From contig JBFDTN010000001.1 in assembly GCA_040719455.1 (NCBI GenBank), positions 558,001 to 622,000 of the forward strand: a stretch of 64,000 nt of DNA. Reading direction: 5' to 3'. Below are positions 1 through 9,513 of this stretch, in pieces (positions within the stretch are counted from its first letter, which is position 1; the number at the start of each line of letters is the position of its first letter). Both the position numbers and the translations under genes were made by a program. The notes beneath the pieces are model-generated. The model ran no database searches, was not told the origin of the DNA, and was given only the letters and a program-made list of their open reading frames with translations. The DNA comes from Streptococcus pneumoniae (GTDB taxonomy: Bacteria > Bacillota > Bacilli > Lactobacillales > Streptococcaceae).

Positions 1-107
1 TTACTCTTAAATAATCAATTATTGATTACTTAGAATTGAAATCCTAAATTTATAGTCTTTTCGTTTAGTTAAGGTGATTATAAAATCGGAAACTTTCATT
101 TAAGGCA

Positions 108-129
108 CTCCCACAGAATACTGTGGGGG
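108..129 (+). terminator. Hairpin, probable terminator of a gene left of the window
   Basis: CCCACAG pairs with CTGTGGG around a 4-nt loop. The following tract is only moderately T-rich, so termination efficiency is uncertain. Confidence 0.45.
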
Positions 130-291
130 TGTTTATTATACCTTCAAGCTAGTTTTTCTGGAAGTGAAAGATACGAAAACTATCAGCTAAGCTGATGGCT
201 ATTAGAGAGCTTCTAACTGTCATTTATTTGAAAGAATAAGGAAATAAAGAAGTTTCTCTATTAAGTTCAATCAAGTTTCATAGTCACGCTT

Positions 292-323
292 AAAACCGCT
301 ACTGTAAGCAGTAGCGGTTTTTT
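292..323 (+). terminator. Strong intrinsic terminator before radC
   Basis: A 12-bp stem (AAAACCGCTACT with AGTAGCGGTTTT), a 6-nt loop and a run of T. It isolates radC from upstream transcription, so radC depends on its own promoter. Confidence 0.85.
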
Positions 324-331
324 GGTCTTTC

Positions 332-339
332 TACGAATA
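332..339 (+). promoter_or_regulatory. SigX (ComX) cin-box of radC
   Basis: TACGAATA is an exact match to the consensus recognised by the alternative competence sigma factor in streptococci. It lies 20 bp before the radC start codon. radC is a late-competence gene in pneumococcus (family knowledge), so this site is expected to induce radC during competence. Confidence 0.8.
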
Positions 340-358
340 AAGTAGTAAGGAGGTTTTT

Positions 359-1039
359 ATGTATAGTATTTCATTAAAAGAAGACTCTATTTTGCCGCGA
401 GAGCGTCTGGTCGAGCAGGGGCCAGAAGCATTGAACAATCAAGAATTATTAGCTATTTTGTTGCGAACAGGGAATCGAAAAGAAACAGTTTTTCAAATTT
501 CCCAACAATTACTGACTCGTTTATCTAGTTTAGCAGATTTGCGTATGATGAGCCTACAAGAGCTCAAAAACATCCCTGGGATTGGTCCTATTAAGGCCAT
601 TGAATTGCAGGCTATGATGGAGCTAGGACGGCGGATTTGCAAGGCAGAGATGATTGAGAAGGAGCAGATTGTTAGTAGTAAAGCCCTAGCTTTGAAAATG
701 CAGCAGGAGTTGGGCTATAAAAAGCAAGAACATCTGGTTGCCTTATATCTGAATCCTCAAAATCGAATTATTCATCAACAGACGATTTTTATCGGGAGTG
801 CGACACGGAGTTTGGCAGAGCCAAGAGAAATTCTTCACTATGCCATTAAGCACATGGCAACCTCTGTCATCCTGGTTCACAATCATCCTTCTGGCTCTGT
901 AAAGCCTAGTCAAAATGATAATGATGTAACAAGACATGTCAAAAAAGCCTGCGACATGATGGGGATTATATTACTAGATCACCTCATTGTCGCAGACAAA
1001 TTGTATTATAGTTATCGAGAAGAGACGGATTTGCTCTAA
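359..1039 (+). CDS. radC: RadC, JAB/MPN-domain DNA repair-family protein
   Basis: 226 residues, the usual RadC length. The N-terminal third carries a helix-hairpin-helix ([12 protein letters not shown], about residues 70-80). The C-terminal JAB/MPN metal-binding motif is intact (HNHPSG followed by PSQNDND, residues about 175-190). The start codon follows a consensus SD (AAGGAGG). The cin-box directly upstream marks it as a late-competence gene. Despite the name its repair role is unproven in streptococci. The gene is complete, which matters because Tn554-type transposons classically insert in radC. It overlaps the converging amidotransferase gene by 4 bp. Confidence 0.93.
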   Translation: MYSISLKEDSILPRERLVEQGPEALNNQELLAILLRTGNRKETVFQISQQLLTRLSSLADLRMMSLQELKNIPGIGPIKAIELQAMMELGRRICKAEMIEKEQIVSSKALALKMQQELGYKKQEHLVALYLNPQNRIIHQQTIFIGSATRSLAEPREILHYAIKHMATSVILVHNHPSGSVKPSQNDNDVTRHVKKACDMMGIILLDHLIVADKLYYSYREETDLL

Positions 1040-1728
1040 AGATGATTTACGATGTAATCAAATAGGGCTAATTCTTTTGGACGATTGTCAAACAGAAATT
1101 CAGGATGCCACTGGACGCCTAGAAAGGCTGTGCCATCTGTGGTCGTGACAGCTTCGATAATTTCATCTTTTGGATCATAGGCAATGACCTTGAGGTTGGG
1201 CGCTAAGTCCTTGATACTCTGGTGATGGAAAGAATTGATGTGAGAAATTTCACCGTAAATATCTCGCAAAATATTGTCAGGTTTAGTAGCTAGGCGCTGT
1301 GTGGTGTATTCTGCAGAAGTATCTTGCCAATGATCTTCAATGTCTTGATGAAGAGTGCCACCCATCGCCACATTAAAGAGCTGAGTACCACGACAGACCG
1401 TAAAGATGGGCTTTTCTTGCTTAAGAGCTTCTTTTATCAATGCTAATTCAAAGATATCACGGGCAAGCAGGTAATCATCACTTTCGATGGTCTGTGTTTC
1501 GCCGTAGAATTCTGGTCGAACATTTTGTCCGCCTGTGAGGATAAGTTTATCAATCATACTCACATATTCCTCAGCCATATCTTCATCTCCAATAGGGAGA
1601 ATAATGGGCACGCCTCCAACTTTTCGGACTCCTTCGACAAAGCCTTTAGCTGTGTAGCTCATCATTGCAAATTCATCGTCAGGATTGGGACGTTCATTGC
1701 CAGTAATTCCGATAATTGGTTTTCGCAT
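1036..1728 (-). CDS. Class I glutamine amidotransferase-like hydrolase (peptidase C26, PuuD-like)
   Basis: 230 residues. The catalytic triad of the C26/gamma-glutamyl-GABA hydrolase family is visible: nucleophile Cys in [11 protein letters not shown] (about residue 112), and His and Glu in GVQWHPEF near residue 207. The family cleaves gamma-glutamyl amide bonds, but the substrate cannot be read from sequence. It is last in a leftward group after rex, 18 bp from it, so the two are probably cotranscribed and this gene may respond to NADH/NAD+ through Rex. It converges on radC. Confidence 0.85.
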   Translation of the reverse strand: MRKPIIGITGNERPNPDDEFAMMSYTAKGFVEGVRKVGGVPIILPIGDEDMAEEYVSMIDKLILTGGQNVRPEFYGETQTIESDDYLLARDIFELALIKEALKQEKPIFTVCRGTQLFNVAMGGTLHQDIEDHWQDTSAEYTTQRLATKPDNILRDIYGEISHINSFHHQSIKDLAPNLKVIAYDPKDEIIEAVTTTDGTAFLGVQWHPEFLFDNRPKELALFDYIVNHL

Positions 1729-1746
1729 GTGGATTGTATCTCTTTT

Positions 1747-2391
1747 CTAATCCTCTTTCTTCATAAAATAGAGGAGGGTTTGTAATTCGCTGGTCAAATC
1801 GACATATTGAACTACGATGTCTTTTGGTACTTGCAGGTTGACAGGAGAAAAGCTGAGAATGCCTTTAATGCCTGAATCGACCAAAATCGTTGCGACTTCT
1901 TGAGCCTTGACACTAGGCACTGTAAGAATAGCAGTTCGTACGTCTGTTTGGCTTAATTTTTCTTTGATTTGGGAAATGCCGTAAATCGGAATTCCATCTG
2001 GTGTGGTTGTTCCAACTTCTGGGTGGTCATCGGTGTCAAAAGCGATGACGATTTTCATTTTATTGCGCTCATGAAAGCGGTAGTGGAGCAGGGCATGCCC
2101 CATATTTCCGATTCCGACCAGCATGACATTGGTGACAGAGTTATCATTTAAGAGGTCGGCGAAAAAATTCATCAGTTTTTTGACATCATATCCAAAGCCA
2201 CGGCGTCCTAATTCGCCAAAATAGGAAAAATCACGGCGCACAGTAGCAGAGTCAATTCCGATGGCATCCGCGATTTGTTTGGAATTGGCCTTTTCGATTT
2301 TTTCAGCATTAAAACGCTTAAAAATACGGTAATAAAGCGATAGACGTTTGGCTGTTGCACGAGGAATGGTTGTGTTCTTTTCGGATTTCAT
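1747..2391 (-). CDS. rex: Rex, redox-sensing transcriptional repressor
   Basis: 214 residues from the ATG at 2391, chosen because GGAGGG lies 6 nt upstream; a longer in-frame reading to 2448 lacks an SD. An N-terminal winged helix (about residues 8-78) is followed by a Rossmann NAD(H)-binding domain with GIGNMG at 93-98. Rex represses fermentative genes at low NADH/NAD+ and dissociates when NADH is high. Upstream are two TTGTGAAAAAT half-sites (near 2430 and 2463) resembling Rex operators, suggesting autoregulation. Confidence 0.93.
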   Translation of the reverse strand: MKSEKNTTIPRATAKRLSLYYRIFKRFNAEKIEKANSKQIADAIGIDSATVRRDFSYFGELGRRGFGYDVKKLMNFFADLLNDNSVTNVMLVGIGNMGHALLHYRFHERNKMKIVIAFDTDDHPEVGTTTPDGIPIYGISQIKEKLSQTDVRTAILTVPSVKAQEVATILVDSGIKGILSFSPVNLQVPKDIVVQYVDLTSELQTLLYFMKKED

Positions 2392-2462
2392 AGTGATCCC
2401 TCCAAATTCTTCTGATTCTATTGTATAGAAAGTTTGTGAAAAATGCAACTATAATCAAAAAA

Positions 2463-2479
2463 TTGTGAAAAATTCGCAA
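2463..2479. promoter_or_regulatory. Rex-like operator upstream of rex
   Basis: TTGTGAAAAATTCGCAA has a perfect left half (TTGTGA) of the Rex consensus TTGTGA-N6-TCACAA and a degenerate right half. A second TTGTGAAAAAT half-site lies nearer the gene. Autoregulation is an inference. Confidence 0.4.
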
Positions 2480-2493
2480 GCAAAAAAGAATGA

Positions 2494-2727
2494 AAAAATG
2501 GGAGTGGGGCTCAATCGTGATTTCAAAGAAATCGATTTTCCTCACTCCCTTGTTTCTAATCTCTAGCTAAACGAATCCAGTGGATTAGTTTACTCCTACC
2601 TCCGCAAGGTTGACTAGGTTTGTAGAATATTAATTTATCAACATTCTACAAATCAGACAAGACTTCGTCAAACTGTCAAATCTATAAAATGTAATGAGGT
2701 TGGACCATCTGTCCCATTCTCATTTTT
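2494..2727. repeat. Dispersed non-coding repeat, copy 1
   Basis: A 230-bp stretch between rex and the DUF4649 gene. It begins AAAATGGGAGTGGGG and ends CCCATTCTCATTTT, so its ends are imperfect inverted repeats. Its left and right edges match a second stretch near 24446-24615 (TCAATCGTGATTTC-AAGAAAT and ATAAAATGTAA-GAGGTTGGA), while the middles differ. This looks like a small streptococcal intergenic repeat family without coding capacity. Confidence 0.6.
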
Positions 2728-2938
2728 GACTTTGTTTTTGAAAAGCAAGCATACTGTGGTAAAGCTCACTGATACGTCCTTGAAAAGGAATGGTTTCCCC
2801 ATTTTCTGTGACAGAAAGGACTTGATAGTAGTCTGGAATTGTCACACAGCCCGACAAGGCAAGGAGAAAGGCGTCCATGTTTTCATACTGAACCGTGCGT
2901 TTCTCTTGGTAGGCATCAAGGTAGGTCAGGTTAATCAT
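2720..2938 (-). CDS. Small DUF4649-like protein
   Basis: 72 residues, unknown function. I recognise the general pattern of a streptococcal DUF4649 family protein (MINLTYLDAY start, IPDYY in the middle), at moderate certainty. It lies 17 bp downstream of the DUF1831 gene and reads the same way, so it belongs to the cysteine desulfurase transcription unit. Its stop codon falls inside the right end of the dispersed repeat. Confidence 0.65.
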   Translation of the reverse strand: MINLTYLDAYQEKRTVQYENMDAFLLALSGCVTIPDYYQVLSVTENGETIPFQGRISELYHSMLAFQKQSQK

Positions 2939-2955
2939 AGCAGTAATCTCCTTTC

Positions 2956-3303
2956 TTAATTCTCTGTTTTGGTGAAGATTCCGCGCTCAATCAAGCTGTC
3001 CATTAAGAAAAAGAATTTTGTCTGGATGATGTGGTGTTTATCTGACTTGAAGATATTCACCAAGCGAAGACCAGATTTATCCGTGATATTGATTTTGACA
3101 CCTGAGAGGTCTTTATTGATAATAATCTTCAATAAAAATCCTTCTCCGCTGTTTGGAACTTCTTCTAGTAAGCGACTTAATTCATAGTTGCCGACTTTTG
3201 TTTCTGTAAAAGTTGTGTCTTTTAGTGTATATTTTTTGACATTGTCACCCAAGTGATAGGTACATGGGCAATCGTTAAGGCGAATAGTCGTTTCAAATGC
3301 CAT
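2956..3303 (-). CDS. DUF1831 family protein
   Basis: 115 residues. Members of DUF1831 are found next to a cysteine desulfurase gene in lactic acid bacteria and streptococci, as here, where it overlaps the desulfurase gene by 11 bp and is presumably translationally coupled. No catalytic motif is recognisable. The neighbourhood suggests an accessory role in sulfur transfer, but that is inference. Confidence 0.75.
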   Translation of the reverse strand: MAFETTIRLNDCPCTYHLGDNVKKYTLKDTTFTETKVGNYELSRLLEEVPNSGEGFLLKIIINKDLSGVKINITDKSGLRLVNIFKSDKHHIIQTKFFFLMDSLIERGIFTKTEN

Positions 3304-4417
3304 GATGTTCTCCTAAAATTGTTTTTAAAGTATTCGTCAGTGTTGCAATTTCTTGGCTGGTTGTTTGTTCAGAAAGACTGATACGGATAGATTCTACTAG
3401 TCGTGGGGAGTCAGAACCGTACAAGGCAGCTAGCACATGACTGGGTTCGCTGACTCCTGCCGTACAAGCAGAGCCAGTTGAAACTGCAATTCCTGCTAAA
3501 TCGAGTCGTAACAGTAGCATGTCTTTGTTTTGATTGGGAAAGCCGATATTGATGACATAGGGAAGATTTTCACCACTCTCATTCAGATAGAAATCTATAC
3601 CTGCTAGCTCGTCCAAGAGTTGTTTCTTAAGTTGGGAAACATAATCTAAATTTTTTTGAACATGCTCTAACCCTTCCTGCAAGGCAGTAGCCATTCCAGC
3701 AATAGCGGCAAGGTTTTCAGTTCCAGCCCGTCTTTTTTCTTCTTGACTGCCACCATGGAGCAATTTTTGAAAGGCTAGGGGTTTGGCATAAAGGAAACCT
3801 ATGCCCTTGGGTCCATGAAATTTATGGGCTGAAGCACTGAGAAAGTCTATTCCTAGTTGCTCTGGGTAAATGGGTAATTTCCCAACTGCTTGGACAGCAT
3901 CTACATGAAAGGCTGCTTGGTGATTTTTGAGTAATGCTCCAATCTCTGAAATAGGAAGTAGAAGTCCAGTCTCGTTATTAGCATACATAGTGGATACTAA
4001 TATAGTATCTTCTCGCAGTGCCTCTTTGATTTGTTGGAGAGTATTTCCTTTTTTGGGAGTTATATAGGTCACTTCAAAGCCAAACTCATCTGTTAGGTAT
4101 TCCAAGGTTTCAAGTACGGAATGGTGCTCAATAGCTGTGCTGATAATGTGCTTGCCTTGGTCTTTGTGAGCCAGTGCATAGCCTTTTAATACAGTGTTAT
4201 TGCTCTCTGTCCCACCAGAAGTAAAAAAGATATGCTGGGGTTTAGTTTCTAAAAGGTCGGCAATAACTTGCCGACTTTCTCGTAATTGTTTATTTGCAGC
4301 TCGTCCCAAATGATGGGTACTAGAAGGATTGCCGAAGGTGGTATTCATCACTTCCAACATGGCAGCAATCGCTCTTTTTGACATTGGAGTCGTAGCTGCA
4401 TTATCCAAATAAATCAC
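3293..4417 (-). CDS. Cysteine desulfurase (NifS/IscS-like)
   Basis: 374 residues, class V aminotransferase fold. The PLP lysine lies in SAHKFHGPKG (about residue 200) and the active-site Cys in STGSACTAG (about residue 320). It mobilises sulfur from cysteine, likely for tRNA thiolation or Fe-S biogenesis. It is not the sufS type because no suf genes are adjacent. It follows prs by 5 bp and overlaps the DUF1831 gene, so prs, this gene, DUF1831 and DUF4649 probably form one leftward operon. Confidence 0.9.
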   Translation of the reverse strand: MIYLDNAATTPMSKRAIAAMLEVMNTTFGNPSSTHHLGRAANKQLRESRQVIADLLETKPQHIFFTSGGTESNNTVLKGYALAHKDQGKHIISTAIEHHSVLETLEYLTDEFGFEVTYITPKKGNTLQQIKEALREDTILVSTMYANNETGLLLPISEIGALLKNHQAAFHVDAVQAVGKLPIYPEQLGIDFLSASAHKFHGPKGIGFLYAKPLAFQKLLHGGSQEEKRRAGTENLAAIAGMATALQEGLEHVQKNLDYVSQLKKQLLDELAGIDFYLNESGENLPYVINIGFPNQNKDMLLLRLDLAGIAVSTGSACTAGVSEPSHVLAALYGSDSPRLVESIRISLSEQTTSQEIATLTNTLKTILGEHHGI

Positions 4418-4422
4418 AAATC

Positions 4423-5391
4423 TTATCCTTTTTTATAAGCAAAGAGTGGGCTGACTGGTTTTCTTTCATGAATACGAATAATGGCATCAGCAATCAGCTC
4501 GCTGGCAGTGATATAGGCAATATTTTTTGGTGTCTGCTGCTTCGTCTTCACAGAGTCTGTCACAAGAATTTCCTTGATAGGGGCTTGATCGAGCAAATCA
4601 GCTGCTCCATCGACAAAAAGTCCATGGCTAGAGACAGCGTAGATCTCTGTTGCCCCTTCTTCAGCAACAATTTTTGCAGCTTCTGAGAAGGTTTTTCCTG
4701 TATTTAAAATATCATCGATCAAGATAGCCTTTTTACCAGCGACTTCACCGATAATATAGCCCTCATCACGATGGGCATCATCTTGAGCATAATCAATAAT
4801 CGCAATAGGAGCATCTAGCAACTCAGCAAGGCTACGAGCCCGTTTGACACCAGAGTTCTTAGGGCTGACCACGACGACATCCTCACCCATCAAGCCTTTT
4901 TCGCAGTAGTGTTTGGCAAAAAGAGGGACAGTAAAGAGGTTATCAACAGGAATGTCAAAGAAGCCTTGCACTTGAACGGCATGCAAATCAAGCGATAGGA
5001 CACGGTCCACGCCAGCTTCCACCAACATATTTGCCACTAATTTTGCAGTGATAGGCTCGCGTTGGCGGGCAATGCGGTCTTGGCGAGCATAACCAAAATA
5101 AGGCATGACAACATTGACAGAATTAGCACTGGCACGTTTGCAGGCATCCACCATAATCAACAGTTCCATCAAGTGATTGTTAACTGGGTAGCTCGTTGAT
5201 TGGATAATGAAAACATCGTATCCTCGGACACTTTCTTCGATGTTTACTTGAATTTCTCCGTCAGAGAATTGACGGGAGGATAGTTTACTCAAAGGAACAC
5301 CAGCAGCTGTTGCGATTTTTTCAGCAATATCTGGATTCGAGTTGAGTGAAAATAATTTCATAGGTGCTTTAACAGGCATTACATCAACCAT
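4423..5391 (-). CDS. prs: Ribose-phosphate pyrophosphokinase (PRPP synthase)
   Basis: 322 residues. It makes PRPP from ribose-5-phosphate and ATP for nucleotide, His and Trp synthesis. Visible motifs are the N-terminal LFSLNSN strand, the catalytic RQDR segment (about residue 105), the metal-binding [11 protein letters not shown] (about 135) and the PRPP loop [10 protein letters not shown] (about 230). Streptococci usually carry two prs paralogues; I cannot say which this is. It is first in the leftward operon. Confidence 0.93.
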   Translation of the reverse strand: MVDVMPVKAPMKLFSLNSNPDIAEKIATAAGVPLSKLSSRQFSDGEIQVNIEESVRGYDVFIIQSTSYPVNNHLMELLIMVDACKRASANSVNVVMPYFGYARQDRIARQREPITAKLVANMLVEAGVDRVLSLDLHAVQVQGFFDIPVDNLFTVPLFAKHYCEKGLMGEDVVVVSPKNSGVKRARSLAELLDAPIAIIDYAQDDAHRDEGYIIGEVAGKKAILIDDILNTGKTFSEAAKIVAEEGATEIYAVSSHGLFVDGAADLLDQAPIKEILVTDSVKTKQQTPKNIAYITASELIADAIIRIHERKPVSPLFAYKKG

Positions 5392-5455
5392 AGGTATCTA
5401 AAAACTCCTTTTTGTTTCTGTATTTCATTCTATCAAAAAATGGAAAAAATTTCAG

Positions 5456-6022
5456 CTATTTAGCTAATTTTTGCGCAAATCGTGCAATCTTAGAAGGTGC
5501 TTTTTGATAGGAAATTCCGTGTTTCTTGAGAAAAGCAATGAAATCCTCTTCTCCTTTTTTAGCATCTAAGACTTCCATTTCGAGTTCATAGTCGGTCGTG
5601 CCAAGATATTGGCTTTCATCAAGAGCTAATAAACCGATAGGGAATTGGATTTCACGGCGAAGAGTTGTTAAATCTCCTAAAATATCAAGAGAAGAAAGGG
5701 CGATATTTTCTTTTTTAAGGATCTTTTTTATCTCGCCTTCTGGGAGCGAAAACTGCTTGAGAAGAGCATTTGCTTTTTCCAAGCTTAAATCTTGATTATA
5801 CTCCATATTGCCAATCTCTTTTGGAATTTTTAGGGTTAGTTCTGCCTGATCTTCATAAGTGCGGATGCGTAGCGCCATTTTGTGATCGCGCAGTGTAAAG
5901 TCCTTGCTATCAATGTAGTAGTTGGTCTGTTTGATGCGAGGAGCATGGGCAAAGATAGGCAAAAGCTCTTCAAATGAGGCTTTTGAGAGCAGGGTTTTAA
6001 ATTCAATTTCTAAATGATTCAT
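5456..6022 (-). CDS. CYTH domain protein (triphosphate tunnel family)
   Basis: 188 residues when started at 6022 (AAGGA 8-9 nt upstream); the longer reading to 6097 has a poor leader. The N-terminal ExExK signature of the triphosphate tunnel fold is present (LEIEFK, residues 3-8), with alternating basic and acidic strands after it. CYTH enzymes hydrolyse organic or inorganic triphosphates. Position back-to-back with relQ, an alarmone synthetase, is conserved in streptococci and hints at triphosphate metabolism, but the substrate is unknown. Confidence 0.82.
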   Translation of the reverse strand: MNHLEIEFKTLLSKASFEELLPIFAHAPRIKQTNYYIDSKDFTLRDHKMALRIRTYEDQAELTLKIPKEIGNMEYNQDLSLEKANALLKQFSLPEGEIKKILKKENIALSSLDILGDLTTLRREIQFPIGLLALDESQYLGTTDYELEMEVLDAKKGEEDFIAFLKKHGISYQKAPSKIARFAQKLAK

Positions 6023-6106
6023 TTTCATGTCCTTTTCTTTTTTTTGAAAGCGATTTATGATATAATATATTTTATACGAAAAGAAATGATTTAGCAAGGT
6101 GAGTGT

Positions 6107-6778
6107 ATGGAGATAGAATGGGAAGAATTTTTAGACCCTTATATTCAAGCAGTGGGAGAATTAAAGGTTAAATTGCGAGGTATTCGCAAGCAATATCGCA
6201 AGCAAAATCGCCATTCGCCGATTGAGTTTGTTACTGGGCGTGTCAAGCCTGTCGAGAGCATCAAAGAAAAGATGGCTCTTCGTGGGATTAAAGAGCAAAA
6301 TTTGGCTCAGGATATGCAAGATATTGCAGGCTTACGGATTATGGTTCAGTTTGTTGATGACGTGGAAGAAGTGCTTTCTGTATTGCGTAAGCGTAAGGAT
6401 ATGACCATTGTCCAAGAAAGAGACTACATCCATAATCAGAAATCCAGTGGCTATCGGAGTTACCATGTGATTGTCAATTATCCTGTTGATACCATTAGTG
6501 GCAATAAGTCTATCTTGGCAGAAATCCAAATTCGAACCCTGTCCATGAATTTTTGGGCAACGATTGAGCATTCGCTCAACTATAAATACAAGGGAGAATT
6601 TCCAGAAGAAATCAAAAAACGTCTGGAAATTACAGCAAAAATCGCCTATCAGCTAGATGAGGAGATGGGAAAAATTCGAGATGATATTCAAGAAGCGCAA
6701 GCGCTTTTTGACCCCATTCATCGAAAACTAAATGATGGTGTAGGAAATAGTGACGATACAGATGAAGAATACAGATAA
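6107..6778 (+). CDS. relQ: RelQ, small alarmone (p)ppGpp synthetase
   Basis: 223 residues, synthetase domain only, with no hydrolase, TGS or ACT domain. Signature segments are visible: [13 protein letters not shown] (about 46-58), the catalytic [11 protein letters not shown] (about 77-87), [10 protein letters not shown] (about 118) and EIQIRT (about 144). It makes (p)ppGpp under cell-envelope or other stress. It heads the operon relQ-nadK-rluD-pta, overlapping nadK by 17 bp. Confidence 0.95.
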   Translation: MEIEWEEFLDPYIQAVGELKVKLRGIRKQYRKQNRHSPIEFVTGRVKPVESIKEKMALRGIKEQNLAQDMQDIAGLRIMVQFVDDVEEVLSVLRKRKDMTIVQERDYIHNQKSSGYRSYHVIVNYPVDTISGNKSILAEIQIRTLSMNFWATIEHSLNYKYKGEFPEEIKKRLEITAKIAYQLDEEMGKIRDDIQEAQALFDPIHRKLNDGVGNSDDTDEEYR

Positions 6779-7580
6779 ACGAATTGGTATTATCAGCAAT
6801 CGGAAACGACAAAGTCAAGAAGTTTACCACGCGCTGAAATACAAACTTAGAAAAAATAATTTTATTTTAAATGATAAAAATCCAGATATTGTGATTTCTA
6901 TTGGCGGAGATGGCATGTTGCTGTCTGCCTTTCACAAGTATGAGAATCAGCTAGATAGAGTGCGCTTTGTAGGACTTCATACAGGACATCTAGGCTTTTA
7001 TACGGATTATCGAGATTTTGAGTTGGACAAATTGATTGAAAATCTCAAGCTAGATGCAGGAGCGAAAGTGTCCTATCCAATTTTGAATGTTAAAATTCAT
7101 CACGGAGATGGTGAGGTGACTGTGAAGCGAGCCTTAAATGAAGCTACGATTAAACGATCTGGACGGACCATGGTTGCAGATGTGGTCATCAACCAAGTCC
7201 ATTTTGAACGTTTCCGTGGGGATGGGATTTCCGTATCAACACCGACAGGAAGCACGGCTTATAATAAGTCCTTGGGTGGTGCCGTTCTTCATCCGACCAT
7301 TGAAGCTCTGCAAGTTGCTGAGGTGGCTAGTCTTAATAATCGTGTCTTTCGCACGCTTGGCTCTTCTATCATTGTTCCGAAAAAAGATAAGATTGAGATT
7401 ATTCCTGCTTGGAGTGACCGACATTCTCTTTCCATTGATAACCAACATTTTTTATATAATAACCTCTCGAAAATCGAGTATCAGATTGATCATCATAAGA
7501 TCAATTTCTTGGCAACACCGAGCCATACTAGCTTTTGGAATCGGGTCAAGGATGCCTTTATTGGAGAAGTGGAAGAATGA
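6762..7580 (+). CDS. nadK: NAD kinase
   Basis: 272 residues from the ATG at 6762, the start that agrees with the MKNT N-terminus usual in streptococci; a GTG 12 bp upstream is also possible. It phosphorylates NAD+ to NADP+. GGDG (in SIGGDGML, about residue 50) and the conserved [15 protein letters not shown] (about 160) are intact. It overlaps relQ and shares an ATGA junction with rluD. Confidence 0.94.
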   Translation: MKNTDKRIGIISNRKRQSQEVYHALKYKLRKNNFILNDKNPDIVISIGGDGMLLSAFHKYENQLDRVRFVGLHTGHLGFYTDYRDFELDKLIENLKLDAGAKVSYPILNVKIHHGDGEVTVKRALNEATIKRSGRTMVADVVINQVHFERFRGDGISVSTPTGSTAYNKSLGGAVLHPTIEALQVAEVASLNNRVFRTLGSSIIVPKKDKIEIIPAWSDRHSLSIDNQHFLYNNLSKIEYQIDHHKINFLATPSHTSFWNRVKDAFIGEVEE

Positions 7581-8464
7581 GGTTTGAATTTGTCGCAGAC
7601 GAGCATGTAAAAATCAAAAACTTTCTCAAAAAACATGAAGTTTCTAAAAGTCTACTCGCGAAAATAAAATTTCGCGGGGGTGATATAAAGGTTAATGGAA
7701 TAAAGCAAAATGCGACCTATCTCTTAGATATTGGAGATGTCGTCACGATTGATATTCCAAAAGAGGAAGGTTTTGAGACTTTGCAGGCTGTGAGAAAAGA
7801 CTTGGAGGTGGTCTATGAAGATGATCATTTCTTGATTCTTGATAAGCCAGCAGGAGTTGCCAGTATTCCGAGTGTCAATCATTCTAATACTATGGCGAAT
7901 TATGTCAAGGCTTACTACATCCATCAAGAGTATGAAAATCAACAGGTGCATATTGTCACGCGCTTGGATAAAGATACGAGTGGCTTAATGTTGTTTGCAA
8001 AACATGGTTATGCCCATGCGAGATTAGACAAGCAGTTGCAGAAAAAGACAATCGAGAAACGCTATTTTGCTCTGATTAAGGGCGAAGGGACTTTAGAAGA
8101 GCAAGGAGAGATCATTGCTCCTATTGCTAGAGATGAAAATAGCATTATTACAAGGCGAGTCGCAAAGGGCGGTAAGTATGCTCATACGAGCTATCAAGTC
8201 GTGGCTCGCTATGGAGATATTTATTTGGTGGATATCCAGCTTCATACGGGGCGCACACACCAGATTCGAGTTCATTTTTCGCATATTGGTTTTCCACTTT
8301 TGGGGGATGATTTGTATGGTGGGAGTTTGACGGATGGGATTGAACGTCAAGCGCTCCATTGCCATTCCTTGAAATTTTATCATCCCTTTAGGGAAGAAGT
8401 CCTTACATTAGAAAGTCCTCTTCCTAATGATTTTCAAGCGCTCATTCATCACTTAGAGAAATAA
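7577..8464 (+). CDS. rluD: RluD-family 23S rRNA pseudouridine synthase
   Basis: 295 residues from the ATG at 7577, which overlaps the nadK stop codon (ATGA), a typical coupled start. An N-terminal S4-like RNA-binding segment ([18 protein letters not shown]) precedes the catalytic domain with RLDKDTSG, whose Asp is the nucleophile (about residue 134), and [10 protein letters not shown] near 235. The exact uridine targets cannot be assigned from sequence. Confidence 0.9.
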   Translation: MRFEFVADEHVKIKNFLKKHEVSKSLLAKIKFRGGDIKVNGIKQNATYLLDIGDVVTIDIPKEEGFETLQAVRKDLEVVYEDDHFLILDKPAGVASIPSVNHSNTMANYVKAYYIHQEYENQQVHIVTRLDKDTSGLMLFAKHGYAHARLDKQLQKKTIEKRYFALIKGEGTLEEQGEIIAPIARDENSIITRRVAKGGKYAHTSYQVVARYGDIYLVDIQLHTGRTHQIRVHFSHIGFPLLGDDLYGGSLTDGIERQALHCHSLKFYHPFREEVLTLESPLPNDFQALIHHLEK

Positions 8465-8475
8465 AGGAGTTTCGG

Positions 8476-9453
8476 ATGAAAATTTTTGATGATTTAAAAG
8501 CAAATTTGGTTGGAAAAAATGCACGTGTGGTCTTGCCAGAAGGAGAAGAACCACGGATTTTACAAGCGACAAAACGCTTAGTCAATGAGACAGAAGTTGT
8601 ACCAGTCTTGCTTGGAAATCCAGATAAAATTCGGATTTATTTGGAAATTGAAGGTGTCACAGAAGGCTATGAGGTCATTGACCCAGCTAACTATCCTGAC
8701 TTTGAAGCTATGGTCGTATCTCTCGTTGAACGTCGGGCAGGTAAAATCACAGAAGACGCAGCTCGTAGCTTGCTTCAAGAGGATTTGAACTATTTTGGAG
8801 TTATGTTGGTCTATATGGGTTTGGTTGACGGTATGGTGTCAGGTGCCATTCACTCGACTGCGGCAACGGTTCGTCCAGCTCTGCAAATCATTAAAACACA
8901 GCCGGGGATTTCACGAACTTCAGGTGCCTTTTTAATGGTACGTGGAGATGAACGCTATATCTTTAGCGATTGTGCCATCAATATCGAGCCTGATGCAGAA
9001 ACCTTAGCAGAGATTGCTATCAATTCAGCAGATACTGCCAAAATGTTTGGCATTGATCCCAAAATTGCCATGCTTAGCTATTCAACAAAAGGAAGCGGAT
9101 TTGGAGATCGTGTTGATAAGGTGGTTAAGGCAACCAATATTGCTCAAGAACTGCGCCCTGATTTAGCCATTGATGGAGAGTTGCAGTTTGATGCTGCGTT
9201 TGTACCAGAAACGGCAGCTCTGAAAGCACCAGGTAGCAAGGTAGCTGGTCAAGCGACTGTCTTTGTATTTCCAGGAATTCAATCTGGAAATATCGGCTAC
9301 AAACTAGCGGAGCGCTTGGGAGGATTTGCAGCAGTAGGTCCAGTTCTTCAAGGGTTAAACAAGCCTGTCAATGATTTATCACGAGGCTGTAATGCTGATG
9401 ATGTGTATAAATTGACTCTCATCACAGCAAGTCAGGCAATGAATCAAAACTAG
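8476..9453 (+). CDS. pta: Phosphate acetyltransferase
   Basis: 325 residues, PTA_PTB family. It interconverts acetyl-CoA and acetyl-phosphate, feeding acetate kinase for ATP. It starts 11 bp after rluD with SD AAGGAG and ends the relQ operon before a strong terminator. The conserved C-terminal SGNIGYKLAERLGG (about residue 270) is intact. Confidence 0.93.
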   Translation: MKIFDDLKANLVGKNARVVLPEGEEPRILQATKRLVNETEVVPVLLGNPDKIRIYLEIEGVTEGYEVIDPANYPDFEAMVVSLVERRAGKITEDAARSLLQEDLNYFGVMLVYMGLVDGMVSGAIHSTAATVRPALQIIKTQPGISRTSGAFLMVRGDERYIFSDCAINIEPDAETLAEIAINSADTAKMFGIDPKIAMLSYSTKGSGFGDRVDKVVKATNIAQELRPDLAIDGELQFDAAFVPETAALKAPGSKVAGQATVFVFPGIQSGNIGYKLAERLGGFAAVGPVLQGLNKPVNDLSRGCNADDVYKLTLITASQAMNQN

Positions 9454-9458
9454 AAATG

Positions 9459-9482
9459 AGTTGACGCAAGTCAACTTTTTTC
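9459..9482 (+). terminator. Terminator of the relQ-pta operon
   Basis: AGTTGAC / GTCAACT stem with a GCAA tetraloop, then T6. Confidence 0.85.
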
Positions 9483-9498
9483 TTTACCTAGCTATTTG

Positions 9499-9507
9499 TG
9501 ATATACT
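9499..9507 (+). promoter_or_regulatory. mutY promoter placing +1 at the start codon
   Basis: An extended -10 (TG-A-TATACT) ends 6 bp before the mutY ATG. The predicted +1 would fall on or next to the A of the start codon, leaving no leader and no SD. Confidence 0.5.
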
Positions 9508-9513
9508 AGGGAT

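Larger units (their letters stand above)
1..331. other. Intergenic stretch upstream of radC, possible small RNA
   Basis: I see no protein gene here. Two intrinsic-terminator-like hairpins (about 108-129 and 292-323) bracket about 160 nt that contains a further hairpin (CTATCAGCT pairing with AGCTGATGGCTAT near 178-205). A short non-coding transcript ending at the second terminator is possible, but I see no convincing promoter, so this is only a suggestion. Confidence 0.3.

Noticed and set aside
359-1039. radC as the insertion site of the Tn554-like module
   Set aside because: radC is intact and 56 kb from the module, so this transposon has another target.
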